64,000 bases of DNA from Nocardiopsis sp. N85 (GTDB lineage: Bacteria; Actinomycetota; Actinomycetes; Streptosporangiales; Streptosporangiaceae). Position numbers and translations under genes: made by a program. Below the pieces are notes generated by a model. That model worked only from the letters and a program-made list of their open reading frames with translations. It did no database searches and was not told the origin of the DNA. This document shows positions 34,470 through 45,986 of this stretch, piece after piece. Where the stretch lies: positions 1 through 64,000 of the forward strand of contig NZ_JARBUT010000011.1 of NCBI RefSeq assembly GCF_028882275.1, read 5' to 3'. The number at the start of each line of letters is the position of its first letter. Within the stretch, counting starts at the first letter, position 1.

Positions 34470-35785
34470 GCACCCTGACCACCGAACCCACCGTTCCCCC
34501 GGGGCACAGTCACGGCACGTCGGACGTCACCTTCTCCGTCCGCAACCTGTGGAAGATCTTCGGCAAGAACGCCGGCTCCATCGTCGGCACCGATCTGGAA
34601 GGGGCCGACCGGGACCGGATCAAGGAGGAGACCGGCTGCACGGTGGCGGTGCGCGACGTCTCCTTCGACGTCCGTCCCGGTGAGATCTTCGTCGTCATGG
34701 GCCTGTCCGGGTCCGGCAAGTCCACGCTCATCCGGTGCCTGACCCGGCTCATCGAACCCACCGCGGGGCAGGTCGTGCTCGACGGGGAGGACATCGGCAC
34801 GGCGAGCCCGCAGCGGCTGCGCGAACTGCGCCGCTACAAGATCGCCATGGTGTTCCAGCACTTCGGGCTGCTGCCCAACCGCAAGGTCATCGACAACGTC
34901 GCCTACGGTCTGGAGGTGCGCGGCATGACGCGCACCGAACGGTACGAGCGGGCCGGTCGGATGATCGACATGGTCGGCCTGTCCGGCCACGAGGACTCCC
35001 GGCCGGGAGAGCTGTCCGGCGGCATGCAGCAGCGCGTCGGCCTGGCCCGGGCGCTGGCCGTTGACCCGGAGGTGCTGCTGTTCGACGAACCGTTCAGCGC
35101 CCTGGACCCGCTCATCCGACGCGACATGCAACAGGAGGTCATCCGCCTCCAACGCGAGCTGTCCAAGACCTCGGTGTTCATCACGCACGACCTCCAGGAG
35201 GCGCTCAAGCTGGGCGACCGCATCGCCATCATGCGCGACGGCGAACTCGTCCAGGTGGGCACCCCCGAGGAGGTGGTGGGCCGGCCGGCCAACGACTACG
35301 TCGCCGACTTCACCTCCGACGTCGCCCGCACCACCGTGCTCACCGCCCGGTGGCTGGTGCGCGACGCCTTCCTGGAGGAGAGCACGAACGGACCGATCAC
35401 CGAACCCGACACGGTCCTGGCGGAGGTGCTGCCGATGCTCGCCGCCAGTACCGCTCCGGTGCGGGTCGTGGAGAACGGCCGGCTCCTCGGGTACGTGGGC
35501 CGCGACGACGTGCTGCGCGCCATCGCCGAGGACCAGTTGGACGACGCCTCCGTCGCCGCCGCGATCGAGAAGGAGACGGTGGGGGAACTGTCGGACCACC
35601 TCGTCGACCACGGTTCCGACAACTGGTCCGATGTCGACGCCACCGGAGCCGACCGGCCGGGCGAGGTCGGGCCGGCGGAGACGACGGTGCCCTGGAACGC
35701 CGACACCGCCACCCGGGCCCACGGGGACACCGTCGTCGACCCCGACGGATACGGCGGACCGGCGCCGACGGGGAGCGGTGGGTGA
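34466..35785 (+). CDS. Glycine betaine/proline-type ABC transporter ATP-binding protein
   Basis: This 439-residue ProV/OpuAA-like ATPase has Walker A MGLSGSGKST near 74, signature ELSGGMQQR near 180, Walker B LLFDEPFSALDP and H-loop THDLQEALKLGD. The Q-loop MVFQHFGLLPNRKV is typical of this family. After the nucleotide-binding domain come CBS-like segments (VLAEVLPMLAASTAPVRVVENGRLLGYVGRDDVLRA), then a long acidic, disordered-looking tail. CBS tails in OpuA sense ionic strength. The start overlaps the choline oxidase-like stop. Confidence 0.92.
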   Translation: MSTLTTEPTVPPGHSHGTSDVTFSVRNLWKIFGKNAGSIVGTDLEGADRDRIKEETGCTVAVRDVSFDVRPGEIFVVMGLSGSGKSTLIRCLTRLIEPTAGQVVLDGEDIGTASPQRLRELRRYKIAMVFQHFGLLPNRKVIDNVAYGLEVRGMTRTERYERAGRMIDMVGLSGHEDSRPGELSGGMQQRVGLARALAVDPEVLLFDEPFSALDPLIRRDMQQEVIRLQRELSKTSVFITHDLQEALKLGDRIAIMRDGELVQVGTPEEVVGRPANDYVADFTSDVARTTVLTARWLVRDAFLEESTNGPITEPDTVLAEVLPMLAASTAPVRVVENGRLLGYVGRDDVLRAIAEDQLDDASVAAAIEKETVGELSDHLVDHGSDNWSDVDATGADRPGEVGPAETTVPWNADTATRAHGDTVVDPDGYGGPAPTGSGG

Positions 35786-35786
35786 C

Positions 35787-37748
35787 GTGACCGCGATGAC
35801 CACGCCCTCGAACAGGGGCGCCGGAGCATCGGACGGGGCACACCCACGACGCGAGGCGGCCCCGGGCTTCTCGGCGTCCCCCTGGTTCCAGGCGCTGCTG
35901 GTGATCATCGTCCTCGTGGTCGGCTACGTGATCGCGCGCTCCCTCGGGATCGGTGGCGGGTTCCCCGGCACGACCGGCGAGCGTTTCATGGCGTGGCTGG
36001 ACGGGATCTACGCCTGGATCGTCGTCAACCGCAACGACAGCCCGCTGTTCCTGTACTTCTTCAACTACGTCTCGGTGGGGCTCGGGTCGGCCGTGGTCCT
36101 GATCGACCGGCTCCTGGGACTCCTCACCTGGCCCGGTGTGACCGTCATCGGCGTGCTCGCCGCCTGGCGCGTCGCCGGGTGGCGGGTGGCGTTGCTGGTG
36201 CTCGTCACCTTCGGCGTGTTCGCCCTGACCGGGCTGTGGGACGAGTCGATGACGACGCTGGCGCTGATCATCACCTCGGTGTCCATCGCCCTGCTGTTCG
36301 GCCTCCCGCTCGGCATCCTGGCCGGGCGCAGCGACCGCTTCCACCGGGCCATCCGGCCCGTGCTGGACTTCATGCAGATCATGCCCGCGTTCGCCTACCT
36401 GCTGCCGTTCGTGCTGCTGTTCGGCATCGGCAACCCGGCGGCGGCCGTGGTCACCGCGGTCTACGCGATCCCGCCGGCGGTGCGCATCACGGCGCTGGCC
36501 ATTCGCGGGGTGCCCAAGGGAGCGATCGAGGCGACCACGTCGCTGGGGTCGACGCCGTGGCAGATCCTCACCAAGGTGCAGCTGCCGTCCGCCCGACGCA
36601 CCATCCTGTTGGGCGTCAACCAGACCATCATGCTGGCCGTCTCCATGGTCGTCATCGCGTCGGTCATCGGCGCGGGCGGCCTGGGCGACGCCATCTACCA
36701 GGCACTGTCCAAGGTCAACGTGGGGCAGGCGCTCCAGGCCGGACTGGCGATCGTCATGCTCGCCATCGCCATGGACCGGGTCACCGGCGCCGTCGGGCAC
36801 GGGACGCGCACGCCGGACATCCCCGACCGCTACCGGCTGCCGCTGCTGGGCACGGGGCTCATCGTCTCCATCGTCACCGTCGGGGTGGCCCGGCTGCTGG
36901 GGGTGGAGGGCTGGCCGCGCGACCTCTCCGTCGACATCAGCGGTCCGGTCAACGCCTTCGCCGACGGGCTCCAGGCGGCCATCGGTCCGTTCACGACGGC
37001 CCTGGGCACCTGGACCCTGGACCGGGTCCTGAATCCGCTCAGCGCGGTGCTGGGCGGCGCTCCCTGGCCGCTGGTCGTCCTGTGCGCCACCGCCCTCGGG
37101 GCGATCTTCGGCGGATGGCGCGCGGCCCTCGTGTCGGCGGGGTCGTTCCTGGGCGTGGGGCTGCTGGGGGTATGGGGGAACGCGATGGACACCCTGTCCC
37201 AGGTACTGGTGGCGTCGGTGCTCACCATCGCCCTCGGCGTGGTCGTCGGGGTGCTGATGTCGCGCAACGACGTGTTCGCCGTGATCCTGCGGCCCGTCCT
37301 GGACGCCATGCAGACCCTGCCGCCGTTCGTGTACCTGATCCCGGCGGTGGCGCTGTTCGGCATCGGCCGCGTCCCGGCCCTGGTGGCGGCGGTCATCTTC
37401 GCCCTGCCGCCGGTGATCCGCCTCGTCAACGACGGCATCCGGGGCGTGCCCCCGGCGACCCTGGAGGCGGCGACCTCACAGGGGTCCACCGGATGGCAGC
37501 TGCTGACCAAGGTGGAGTTGCCCATGGCGCGCGGCTCGCTGCTGCTCGCCGTCAACCAGGGGCTCATCCTCGTCCTGTCCATGGTGGTCATGGGCGCCCT
37601 CGTCGGCGCCGGATCACTGGGCTTCGACGTGGTGTTCGGCCTGGCGCAGAACCAACTGGGGCTGGGTCTGGCCTCGGGTCTGGCCATCGTGTGCCTGGGC
37701 CTGTTCCTGGACCGGGTCACCCAGGGAAGGAAGGTGCGACGTGCGTAG
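35787..37748 (+). CDS. Betaine-type ABC permease with two fused permease domains
   Basis: The protein has 653 residues. The GTG start lies 1 nt after the ATPase stop; an ATG at 35796 is an alternative. Two tandem ProW/OpuAB-type permease units are seen. Each has the signature IRGVPKGAIEATTSLGSTPW or IRGVPPATLEAATSQGSTGW followed by a TKV.LP segment, near residues 235-270 and 552-587. About 150 residues link them. Normally two identical permeases pair; here both halves are on one chain, giving a fixed heterodimer-like channel. It is translationally coupled to the binding protein gene. Confidence 0.9.
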   Translation: MTAMTTPSNRGAGASDGAHPRREAAPGFSASPWFQALLVIIVLVVGYVIARSLGIGGGFPGTTGERFMAWLDGIYAWIVVNRNDSPLFLYFFNYVSVGLGSAVVLIDRLLGLLTWPGVTVIGVLAAWRVAGWRVALLVLVTFGVFALTGLWDESMTTLALIITSVSIALLFGLPLGILAGRSDRFHRAIRPVLDFMQIMPAFAYLLPFVLLFGIGNPAAAVVTAVYAIPPAVRITALAIRGVPKGAIEATTSLGSTPWQILTKVQLPSARRTILLGVNQTIMLAVSMVVIASVIGAGGLGDAIYQALSKVNVGQALQAGLAIVMLAIAMDRVTGAVGHGTRTPDIPDRYRLPLLGTGLIVSIVTVGVARLLGVEGWPRDLSVDISGPVNAFADGLQAAIGPFTTALGTWTLDRVLNPLSAVLGGAPWPLVVLCATALGAIFGGWRAALVSAGSFLGVGLLGVWGNAMDTLSQVLVASVLTIALGVVVGVLMSRNDVFAVILRPVLDAMQTLPPFVYLIPAVALFGIGRVPALVAAVIFALPPVIRLVNDGIRGVPPATLEAATSQGSTGWQLLTKVELPMARGSLLLAVNQGLILVLSMVVMGALVGAGSLGFDVVFGLAQNQLGLGLASGLAIVCLGLFLDRVTQGRKVRRA

Positions 37749-38700
37749 GGGACGTCTCGTCCGGGCCGCGGCGGTCGCGGTGGTGATGGTCCTGCTCTCC
37801 TCCTGCGCGGTGCGCACCGACCAGCTCGCCCGGGACCCGGGCACGGTGCGCATGGCCCTCAACGGATGGGTGGGGTACGAGGCCAGCGCCGAGGTGCTCG
37901 CCCACATCCTCCGCGAGGAGATGGACTACCAGGTGCAGCTCGTCCGGGTGGACGAACAGCCGTCGTGGCAGGCCATCGATCAGGGCGTCCTCGACGTCAT
38001 CGTGGAGAACTGGGGCCACGAGGACCTCATGGAGCTGTACGGGCCCGGGGGCAACGGCACCGCCGTCGACGGCGGTCCCAACGGCAACGAGGGGGTGATC
38101 GGCTGGTACGTCCCCGCCTACCTGGAGGAGGAGTACCCGGAGATCACCACCCTGGAGGGGCTCAAGGAGAACACCGACATCTTCCGGACCGCCGAGACCG
38201 GCGACCGGGGCGAGTTCCTGGGCGGCGCACCCGGGTTCGTCACCCAGGACCAGGGGATGATCAACGCCTTCGACCTGGATCTCCAGATCGTGTTCGCCGG
38301 GTCCGAGCCGGCGCAGATCACGGAGGTGCGGCGGCGTTACGCCGAGGAGGAGCCGGTGCTCTTCTACTTCTACGAGCCGCAGTGGCTCCAGGAGGAGCTG
38401 GACCTGGTCAAGGTCGACCTGCCGCCCTACGAGGACGGCTGTGCCGACGACCTCGAAGCGGTCCCCTGCGATTACCCGGCCTACGAGCTGAACAAGATCT
38501 TCCGGGCGGGCTTCGTGGAGGAGGACGACCCCGCCTACCGCTTCCTCGACAACTGGACGTGGACCAACGACCACCAGAACGAAGTGGCCCGGATGATCGC
38601 CGACGAGGGGCTGGACTCCTCCGACGCGGCGGAGATCTGGGTCGAGGAGAACCCGGACGTGTGGCGCCCGTGGATCCCCGCGGGGTTCGACGCCGGCTGA
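37741..38700 (+). CDS. Substrate-binding lipoprotein of the betaine-type transporter
   Basis: The protein has 319 residues. The signal peptide has lipobox VLLSSC, Cys at about residue 22. The mature part is OpuAC/ProX-type: NGWVGYEASAEVLAHILRE, WQAIDQGVLDVIVENWGHED, and WTNDHQNEVARMIADEG near the C-terminus. Several Trp residues could form the cation-pi box for a quaternary ammonium group. The GTG start overlaps the permease by 8 nt. It completes an importer whose genes share an operon with choline oxidation, so the ligand is probably glycine betaine, choline or a close relative. Confidence 0.9.
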   Translation: MRRGRLVRAAAVAVVMVLLSSCAVRTDQLARDPGTVRMALNGWVGYEASAEVLAHILREEMDYQVQLVRVDEQPSWQAIDQGVLDVIVENWGHEDLMELYGPGGNGTAVDGGPNGNEGVIGWYVPAYLEEEYPEITTLEGLKENTDIFRTAETGDRGEFLGGAPGFVTQDQGMINAFDLDLQIVFAGSEPAQITEVRRRYAEEEPVLFYFYEPQWLQEELDLVKVDLPPYEDGCADDLEAVPCDYPAYELNKIFRAGFVEEDDPAYRFLDNWTWTNDHQNEVARMIADEGLDSSDAAEIWVEENPDVWRPWIPAGFDAG

Positions 38701-38707
38701 CCTCGAC

Positions 38708-38732
38708 CGGGCCGGGGCACGTCCCCGGCCCG
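38708..38732 (+). terminator. Terminator of the betaine operon
   Basis: Perfect 10-bp arms CGGGCCGGGG and CCCCGGCCCG surround a 5-nt loop, 7 bp after the stop of the binding-protein gene. Confidence 0.75.
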
Positions 38733-38814
38733 GGAGCGGCATGGAAACCGGTTTCGGGGGAATCGGGTGATCCATGACCCTTGTCCGTCCGGATGAGAGA
38801 CATGAGAATTATTC

Positions 38815-40755
38815 ATGTCGCGGAGTGCGGGCCATCGGATCACCGGGAGGACCATGCGCTGGGACCGATTCGCCGTCGCGATGGGGACGGTGCTGTTCCT
38901 GGACGTCCTCAGGGTGTTCCTGCCCTCGCTCATCACCCTCTTCGGGCGGGCGGGGGAGACCTCGCCCGAGCTCATGGGCCTGTACGCGCTGGCCTGGTTC
39001 CTGGCCCCGCTCCCCTTCGTCGTCCTGCACCGACGCCTCGACCCGGCGCGCACGGCGCTCGTCACGGCCGTCGTACTCGCCGGCGGACGTGTCGCCCTCC
39101 AGGCGACCGACGGCGGCGACCCCCAGCTGTACCTGTCGTCGTTCCTGATCGGCGTGGGCGCCGTGTGGCTGGTCACCACGGCCATGGCCACCGTCGACGA
39201 CCCCCGGTTCAGCGGGCACGGGGTGATGGTCGGCGTCATCAGCGGCATCGCCGCCACGGCGGTGATCCACACCCTCCTCAACACCGTCGACCTCGTCTGG
39301 CGCGACGGTGCCCTGCCCTGGATCGGGGTGCTCGTCCAGATCGGCCTGTTCGCCTGGGCCCTGTTCGGCGCGTGGCGCCACGACACCGGCGGCTCCCACC
39401 CCCGACCCGCCTCCGCCCGGGCCTGGCTCGCCCTCGGACCCCTGCTGTTCCTCAGCGGTCTGTACACCGCGAACCCGGCGGTGGGAGAGGTCATCGGCGA
39501 CTCGCCGGTCGCGGCCGCCCTGGTCACCACCACCGCCGTGCTGTCGGTGATGGTGGCCGCCGACCCGCGCTGGTTCACCTGGCACCCGGCGCTCCCCTTC
39601 CTCCTCCTGACCGGATCGCTCATCGCGCTGTGGGCGTCCCCCACCGAGGTCGGAGGCGTTCCCGGGGTGTGGCCCTCCTGGGCCCTCATGGCCCTCGTCA
39701 TCGGCCAGATCGGCCTGGCCGGATGCGCCGGATGGGCCGTCCACGGAGCGGTGCGAGCGGGCCGCGCCGCCACCGGACGGGCGGCCTTCGGCGGCCTGTT
39801 CCTGCTGGTGGTCCTGGTGTTCGCGTTCTACGCCTCCTATGACCTGTACTACGACAACGCCCTGGTGTCGTTCCTGGCCCTGATCCCGATCATGTTCGCG
39901 ATGACCGGTCGGGGCCCGGCCCCCGACCGTGGCGGACGTCCCTGGCTCACCGCCGGGGCGGCCGCGTTCGCCCTGATCGCCACCGTCGCCGCGCCCTCCC
40001 TGCACACCGGGTTCCACGTCGAGCGGGAGCGCGTCCGGGACCCCGATCCGGGGCTGCGGGTGGCCGCCTACAACGTGCGCATGGGCTTCGACATGGACGG
40101 GCGCTACGCCCTGCACGACCAGATCGAGCTGCTCGACGAGGACTTCCCCGACATCGTCGTCCTCAGCGAGGTCGACCGGGGGTGGCTGCTCAACGGCGGG
40201 CACGAGGCGCTGAGCCTCATGGCCGAGCGGCTCGGCATGCGGGCGTACTGGGCGCCCGCCGACGGGCCCCTGTGGGGCGACGCGATCCTGACCTCCCGAG
40301 AGGTGATCGAGGTGCGCGGCCACACCCTCACCCCCAGCGGCCCGACCGGTGCCCAGGCCCTGGAGATCGTGCTGCCCTGGGAGGACGGCACCCGGGTCAG
40401 CGTCATCGCCACCCACGTCCAACCGGAGACCTACGACTTCACGGCCGAGAGCGCCCGGGAGCAGTTGCGCGACCTCGCGGGCCTGGTCACGGCGGCTCGG
40501 GCCGAGGGGCGCCCGGTCGTCCTGGCCGGGGACCTCAACATCGAGCCCGATAACCCGGCCTGGTCGATCCTGACCGAGGCGGGACTGCGCGACCCCTTCG
40601 AGCGACCCTTCAACACCATCCCCAGCCTGGCGGGGCCGCCGCAGGAGATCGACCACATCCTCGTCACCCCGGAGTTCTCCGCCGAGAACCCGGAGAACCG
40701 GGACGTGCCGCACTCCGACCACCGGATGATCTCGGTGGCCTTGGACCTGGACTGA
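38815..40755 (+). CDS. Membrane-anchored endonuclease/exonuclease/phosphatase-fold protein
   Basis: The protein has 646 residues. About ten membrane helices fill residues 15-390, followed by an EEP domain: VAAYNVRMGFDMDG near 405, DIVVLSEVDRG near 432, VIATHVQPETYDF near 535, LAGDLNIEPDNPAW near 568 and the closing catalytic PHSDHRMISV near 634. EEP domains hydrolyse phosphodiesters of nucleic acids, sphingomyelin or inositol phosphates. The active site would face one side of the membrane. An ATG at 38854 (GGGAGG close upstream) gives a protein 13 residues shorter and may be the true start. Confidence 0.85.
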   Translation: MSRSAGHRITGRTMRWDRFAVAMGTVLFLDVLRVFLPSLITLFGRAGETSPELMGLYALAWFLAPLPFVVLHRRLDPARTALVTAVVLAGGRVALQATDGGDPQLYLSSFLIGVGAVWLVTTAMATVDDPRFSGHGVMVGVISGIAATAVIHTLLNTVDLVWRDGALPWIGVLVQIGLFAWALFGAWRHDTGGSHPRPASARAWLALGPLLFLSGLYTANPAVGEVIGDSPVAAALVTTTAVLSVMVAADPRWFTWHPALPFLLLTGSLIALWASPTEVGGVPGVWPSWALMALVIGQIGLAGCAGWAVHGAVRAGRAATGRAAFGGLFLLVVLVFAFYASYDLYYDNALVSFLALIPIMFAMTGRGPAPDRGGRPWLTAGAAAFALIATVAAPSLHTGFHVERERVRDPDPGLRVAAYNVRMGFDMDGRYALHDQIELLDEDFPDIVVLSEVDRGWLLNGGHEALSLMAERLGMRAYWAPADGPLWGDAILTSREVIEVRGHTLTPSGPTGAQALEIVLPWEDGTRVSVIATHVQPETYDFTAESAREQLRDLAGLVTAARAEGRPVVLAGDLNIEPDNPAWSILTEAGLRDPFERPFNTIPSLAGPPQEIDHILVTPEFSAENPENRDVPHSDHRMISVALDLD

Positions 40756-40762
40756 CCGGCGA

Positions 40763-41017
40763 TCAGTGACCGGGGCGCTCGTAGCGCAACCGCCGGGCCA
40801 CCCAGTACACGTTGACGCAGCCGGCCGCGAACCCGGCCGCCAGCACCACCGTCAGCCACACGGGGGCGTCCATCAAAAACGCCGCCACCGTGCCCGCCAG
40901 CAGCACCAGACACCCGAAGACCGCCATCACCAGCCGGAAGCCGAGCGCGCTCGCCGGCCGTTCGTGGCTGCCCAGCGGTCCCCTCAGCCGGCCTCGCCGC
41001 AACTTCTCGCGTCCCAT
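40763..41017 (-). CDS. Small two-helix membrane protein
   Basis: The protein has 84 residues. I chose the ATG at 41017 because GGGGAGG lies about 7 nt upstream. A basic N-terminal stretch (MGREKLRRGRLRGPLG) precedes two membrane helices (about residues 29-47 and 51-70) and a basic C-terminus (RRLRYERPGH). It resembles small actinobacterial membrane proteins of the DUF6343 kind, but the match is from memory and weak. It converges with the EEP gene. Confidence 0.6.
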   Translation of the reverse strand: MGREKLRRGRLRGPLGSHERPASALGFRLVMAVFGCLVLLAGTVAAFLMDAPVWLTVVLAAGFAAGCVNVYWVARRLRYERPGH

Positions 41018-41134
41018 CGCGAACACCTCCCCTCCCACTCCTACCCCACCTCCCGAATCCGCCCCACCGGAGGGGTGTCCGACGGCACGAGGGGGTCGCG
41101 TGAGGAGGAGGGGCGGTGAGGTCCGTCCACCCGG

Positions 41135-41206
41135 ACACGTGCCCCGGGACCCGGTGCGGCCCTGATCGGAACACGTGCCCCGGGACCCGGTGCGGCCCTG
41201 ATCGGA
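41135..41206. repeat. Perfect 36-bp tandem duplication
   Basis: Two identical 36-nt copies, starting ACACGTGCCCCGGGACCCGG, lie head to tail at 41135-41170 and 41171-41206 in the gap upstream of the small membrane protein. Each contains CACGTG and CCCGGG palindromes. Confidence 0.9.
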
Positions 41207-41291
41207 TCCGTCACCGACGACACCGGGCTCGCGAAGGCGGCGGAGGCCGAGGACCTTCCCGTCTTCTCCCCCCATGACGGCCGGAACGCGT

Positions 41292-41326
41292 CGGAGCGGG
41301 GACGCCGTGACGGCGTCCCCGCTCCG
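41292..41326 (-). terminator. Terminator after purL
   Basis: A perfect 16-bp stem (CGGAGCGGGGACGCCG with its complement) and a TGA loop lie about 20 bp beyond the purL stop on the minus strand. Confidence 0.8.
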
Positions 41327-41347
41327 GGCGAGGATGGAACCCCGTGT

Positions 41348-43642
<2,295 letters not shown>

Positions 43643-43720
43643 GCGTGGTTCCGTTCGGGATGTGCGGATGTGAGCCGGGCCGTGGCGTCCGCCGACCGGC
43701 GCGGAAGGTCGTGGAGCGGG

Positions 43721-44248
43721 TCACCGTTGCGGGCCCGAGCCGATGAGCAGCAGGACCGTCGGTCCGTCCGCCCCGGCCGGGGAGCTGTCGGCGACCATGA
43801 CGGTGCCGTCGGTCAGCACGTGCTCCTCCAGGGGGAGGTCCTCGGGGTCCTCCACGTCCGGGGGGAGCATGATCTTCCAGTCCCGGTCGAGCAGGTCCTC
43901 GTAGATCTCCCGCACGGCGGCCGTCGAGTCCTCGGGGGTCTCCCCCTCCTCGGCGCCCACGGTGACGAGTCGGCCGCACCCCTGCTGCTCGCAGTAGATG
44001 TCGGCCTCCGGGTCGGAGGAGTAGGACAGGCCGGACGGCGCGTCCCCGAGCGCGGAGACGTCGGGGACGTCGGGCTCGGAGGAGGCGCCGGGCGGGGCTC
44101 CCTCCTGCCCGTTCTGGGGTGCGGTGCCGCCGACGGGCGCCGTGCCGATCGAGTTGAACAGCCCCACGGCGGCCGACACCACCAGGCCCACGACGACGAT
44201 GCCGACGAGGACGAACATCGTCGTCCGGGAGCGCAGGAGCGCCATCAT
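43721..44248 (-). CDS. Small exported or membrane-anchored protein, unknown function
   Basis: The protein has 175 residues. One N-terminal membrane helix (TMFVLVGIVVVGLVVSAAVGLF) is followed by a Gly/Pro/Ser-rich linker and a compact domain of about 100 residues containing two Cys (IYCEQQGCGRLVTV) that could form a disulfide outside the cell. It lies between purQ and purL in the same direction, an unusual place for a non-purine gene. I do not recognise the family. Confidence 0.7.
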   Translation of the reverse strand: MMALLRSRTTMFVLVGIVVVGLVVSAAVGLFNSIGTAPVGGTAPQNGQEGAPPGASSEPDVPDVSALGDAPSGLSYSSDPEADIYCEQQGCGRLVTVGAEEGETPEDSTAAVREIYEDLLDRDWKIMLPPDVEDPEDLPLEEHVLTDGTVMVADSSPAGADGPTVLLLIGSGPQR

Positions 44249-44294
44249 GGCGAAGATCGTCCCCTTGATCGGTGTGCGGTGGTCTCCGGCCCGG

Positions 44295-44990
44295 TCAGAC
44301 CCCGGCCGGGGTCCGGGCGGCGAGATGGGCGAGGATCGAGGTGAAGAAGCCGAGGCCCTCGGTGGACGGGCCGGTCAGCGCCTCCACGGCGTGCTCCGGG
44401 TGCGGCATGAGGCCGACGACGTTGCCGTGCTCGTTGGTGATGCCGGCGATGCCACGGCGCGACCCGTTGGGGTTGGCGTCGGCGTACCGGACCACGACCC
44501 GGTCGGCCGCCTCCAGCTCGTCGAGGGTGGCCTCGTCGGCGACGTAGCTGCCCTCGCCGCTCTTGAGGACCACGAGGATCTCCTGGCCCTCGGTGTAGTC
44601 CCCGGTCCAGGCGGTGGAGGTGTTCTCCACCCGCAGCCGCTGCTCGCGGTTGACGAAGCGCAGGCTGGAGTTGCGGGTGAGCGCGCCCGGCAGCAGGTGG
44701 CTCTCGCACAGGATCTGGAAGCCGTTGCAGATGCCCAGGACCGGCAGAGCACCGGAGCGGGCGGCCGGAACGAGTTCCGACATCAGCGGGGCGAACCGGG
44801 CGATGGCGCCGCAGCGCAGGTAGTCGCCGTAGGAGAAGCCGCCGGGGAGGACGACCGCGTCCACACCCTTGAGGTCGGCGTCCCCGTGCCACAGGGAGAC
44901 GGGTTCGGCGCCCGCCAGCGCGACGGCGCGCGCGGCGTCCTTGTCGTCGAGGGAACCGGGGAAGGTGACGACGCCCACACGGGCTGTCAT
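44295..44990 (-). CDS. purQ: Phosphoribosylformylglycinamidine synthase subunit PurQ
   Basis: This 231-residue class I glutamine amidotransferase subunit supplies ammonia to PurL. The nucleophile Cys is in [10 protein letters not shown] near residue 87, and His/Glu are in [10 protein letters not shown] near 205. The N-terminus [18 protein letters not shown] is typical. I chose the ATG at 44990. Another in-frame ATG at 45008, closer to a GGGAGG, would add six residues. Confidence 0.96.
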   Translation of the reverse strand: MTARVGVVTFPGSLDDKDAARAVALAGAEPVSLWHGDADLKGVDAVVLPGGFSYGDYLRCGAIARFAPLMSELVPAARSGALPVLGICNGFQILCESHLLPGALTRNSSLRFVNREQRLRVENTSTAWTGDYTEGQEILVVLKSGEGSYVADEATLDELEAADRVVVRYADANPNGSRRGIAGITNEHGNVVGLMPHPEHAVEALTGPSTEGLGFFTSILAHLAARTPAGV

Positions 44991-45176
44991 GAGCACACTC
45001 CGAGTCATTGTTCGGGTCCCTCCCCGCGGCTGCGGGGAGTGTCGGCGAGGAGGATGGCGGCGCCCTCGCCCCCGTGACCGGGGGGCACCGCGTCCGCACT
45101 TGGCAGCGTACCCGCTCACCTGTGCGCGGGTACGACGCTCACCCCCGTTGAGGGGGGTGCTTTCGTACGATTCTCC

Positions 45177-45295
45177 CGATCGGGGAGGCTTCGAGAGGCC
45201 TCGGGGTGTGCGACCCGACAGGTCCCGTGGTGTGGGACACAGTCCTCGGGGCGACCCTCGAAGGCCTCTCGGAACCTCCCTGGTCGATCAGACCC
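45177..45295 (-). terminator. Long imperfect stem between the anti-sigma gene and purQ
   Basis: GATCG...GGGAGGCTTCGAGAGGCCT at 45177-45202 pairs, with a few mismatches and a 5-nt bulge, with a complementary segment at about 45268-45295. The enclosed roughly 65 nt hold GGGTCG/CGACCC and GTCCC/GGGAC pairings. It spans the stop of the anti-sigma gene and precedes purQ by about 190 bp. It could end the anti-sigma transcript or shape a purQ leader. Confidence 0.5.
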
Positions 45296-45782
45296 GGACC
45301 GACAGCCGGGCGTCGGCCCCGCCCGGGTAGGCCCCGGACCTGAGATCGTCGGTTCCCTCGTCACAGCCGGTGCGACGCTTGCGCAGGAGTACGGTGACCC
45401 GCGGTTCCCCCTCGAAGTACACCTCGTCCATGAGGCGTCGCATCAACAGAATGCCCCTGCCCGATTCTGAGTCCAGTTCGGGGAGGGGCGGGGGGCGTTC
45501 CGAGGAGAAGCGCTCCGCGAGCGCCTGGGAATCGGGCGCTCTGCCGGTATGGGATATCCGTACCTCGCACCAGTCGGGGTCGATCTCGGCGTCGATGCGG
45601 TAGACCGCGGTGGATCCACCGTGTTCGATCGCGTTGGCGGATGCCTCGGAGGCGGCCAGGAGGAAGTCGTCGACGCAGCCTCGGCATAACCCGGCCCGGG
45701 ACAGGAGGGTTCCGAGGATGTCACGTACGACGGCGACCGTGTACGCCCGCCGTGGGAGGGAGATCGAGAAGACGGCGTCCAT
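45288..45782 (-). CDS. Anti-sigma factor-type ATP-binding kinase (RsbW/SpoIIAB-like)
   Basis: The protein has 164 residues. The GHKL/HATPase fold has the N-box EASANAIEHGGS near residues 47-58 and the G1-type box ESGRGILLMRRLMDE near 108-122. Such proteins bind SigB/SigF-family sigma factors or phosphorylate STAS-domain antagonists. Many actinomycete copies are orphan kinases with unknown partners. I chose the ATG at 45782 because GAGAGG lies 8 nt upstream; an ATG at 45815 is in frame. It lies between purS and purQ in the same direction. Confidence 0.85.
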   Translation of the reverse strand: MDAVFSISLPRRAYTVAVVRDILGTLLSRAGLCRGCVDDFLLAASEASANAIEHGGSTAVYRIDAEIDPDWCEVRISHTGRAPDSQALAERFSSERPPPLPELDSESGRGILLMRRLMDEVYFEGEPRVTVLLRKRRTGCDEGTDDLRSGAYPGGADARLSVRV

Positions 45783-45858
45783 GCATAACACCTCTCGTGC
45801 TCCGTTGTCGGTCATGGGCTCTGTGCCTCAAGGAGCCTTCCCGAGGGAGCCGTACGTA

Positions 45859-45899
45859 AAACGACCGGTGACTCCCTCATGGGGTATCGCCGGTCGTTT
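45859..45899 (-). terminator. Hairpin between purS and the anti-sigma gene
   Basis: Perfect 10-bp arms AAACGACCGG/CCGGTCGTTT surround a 21-nt loop and end in a short T run on the minus strand. It lies about 90 bp after purS. If it terminates, purS is transcribed apart from purQ and purL. Confidence 0.6.
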
Positions 45900-45986
45900 C
45901 ATGGCACATCAGGCACTGCGGACACTCGGCACGCTTTCGGGCAAAGACCTTTATTCGCCTGGGCGTTCGGCCGGCGCCGACCGGAT

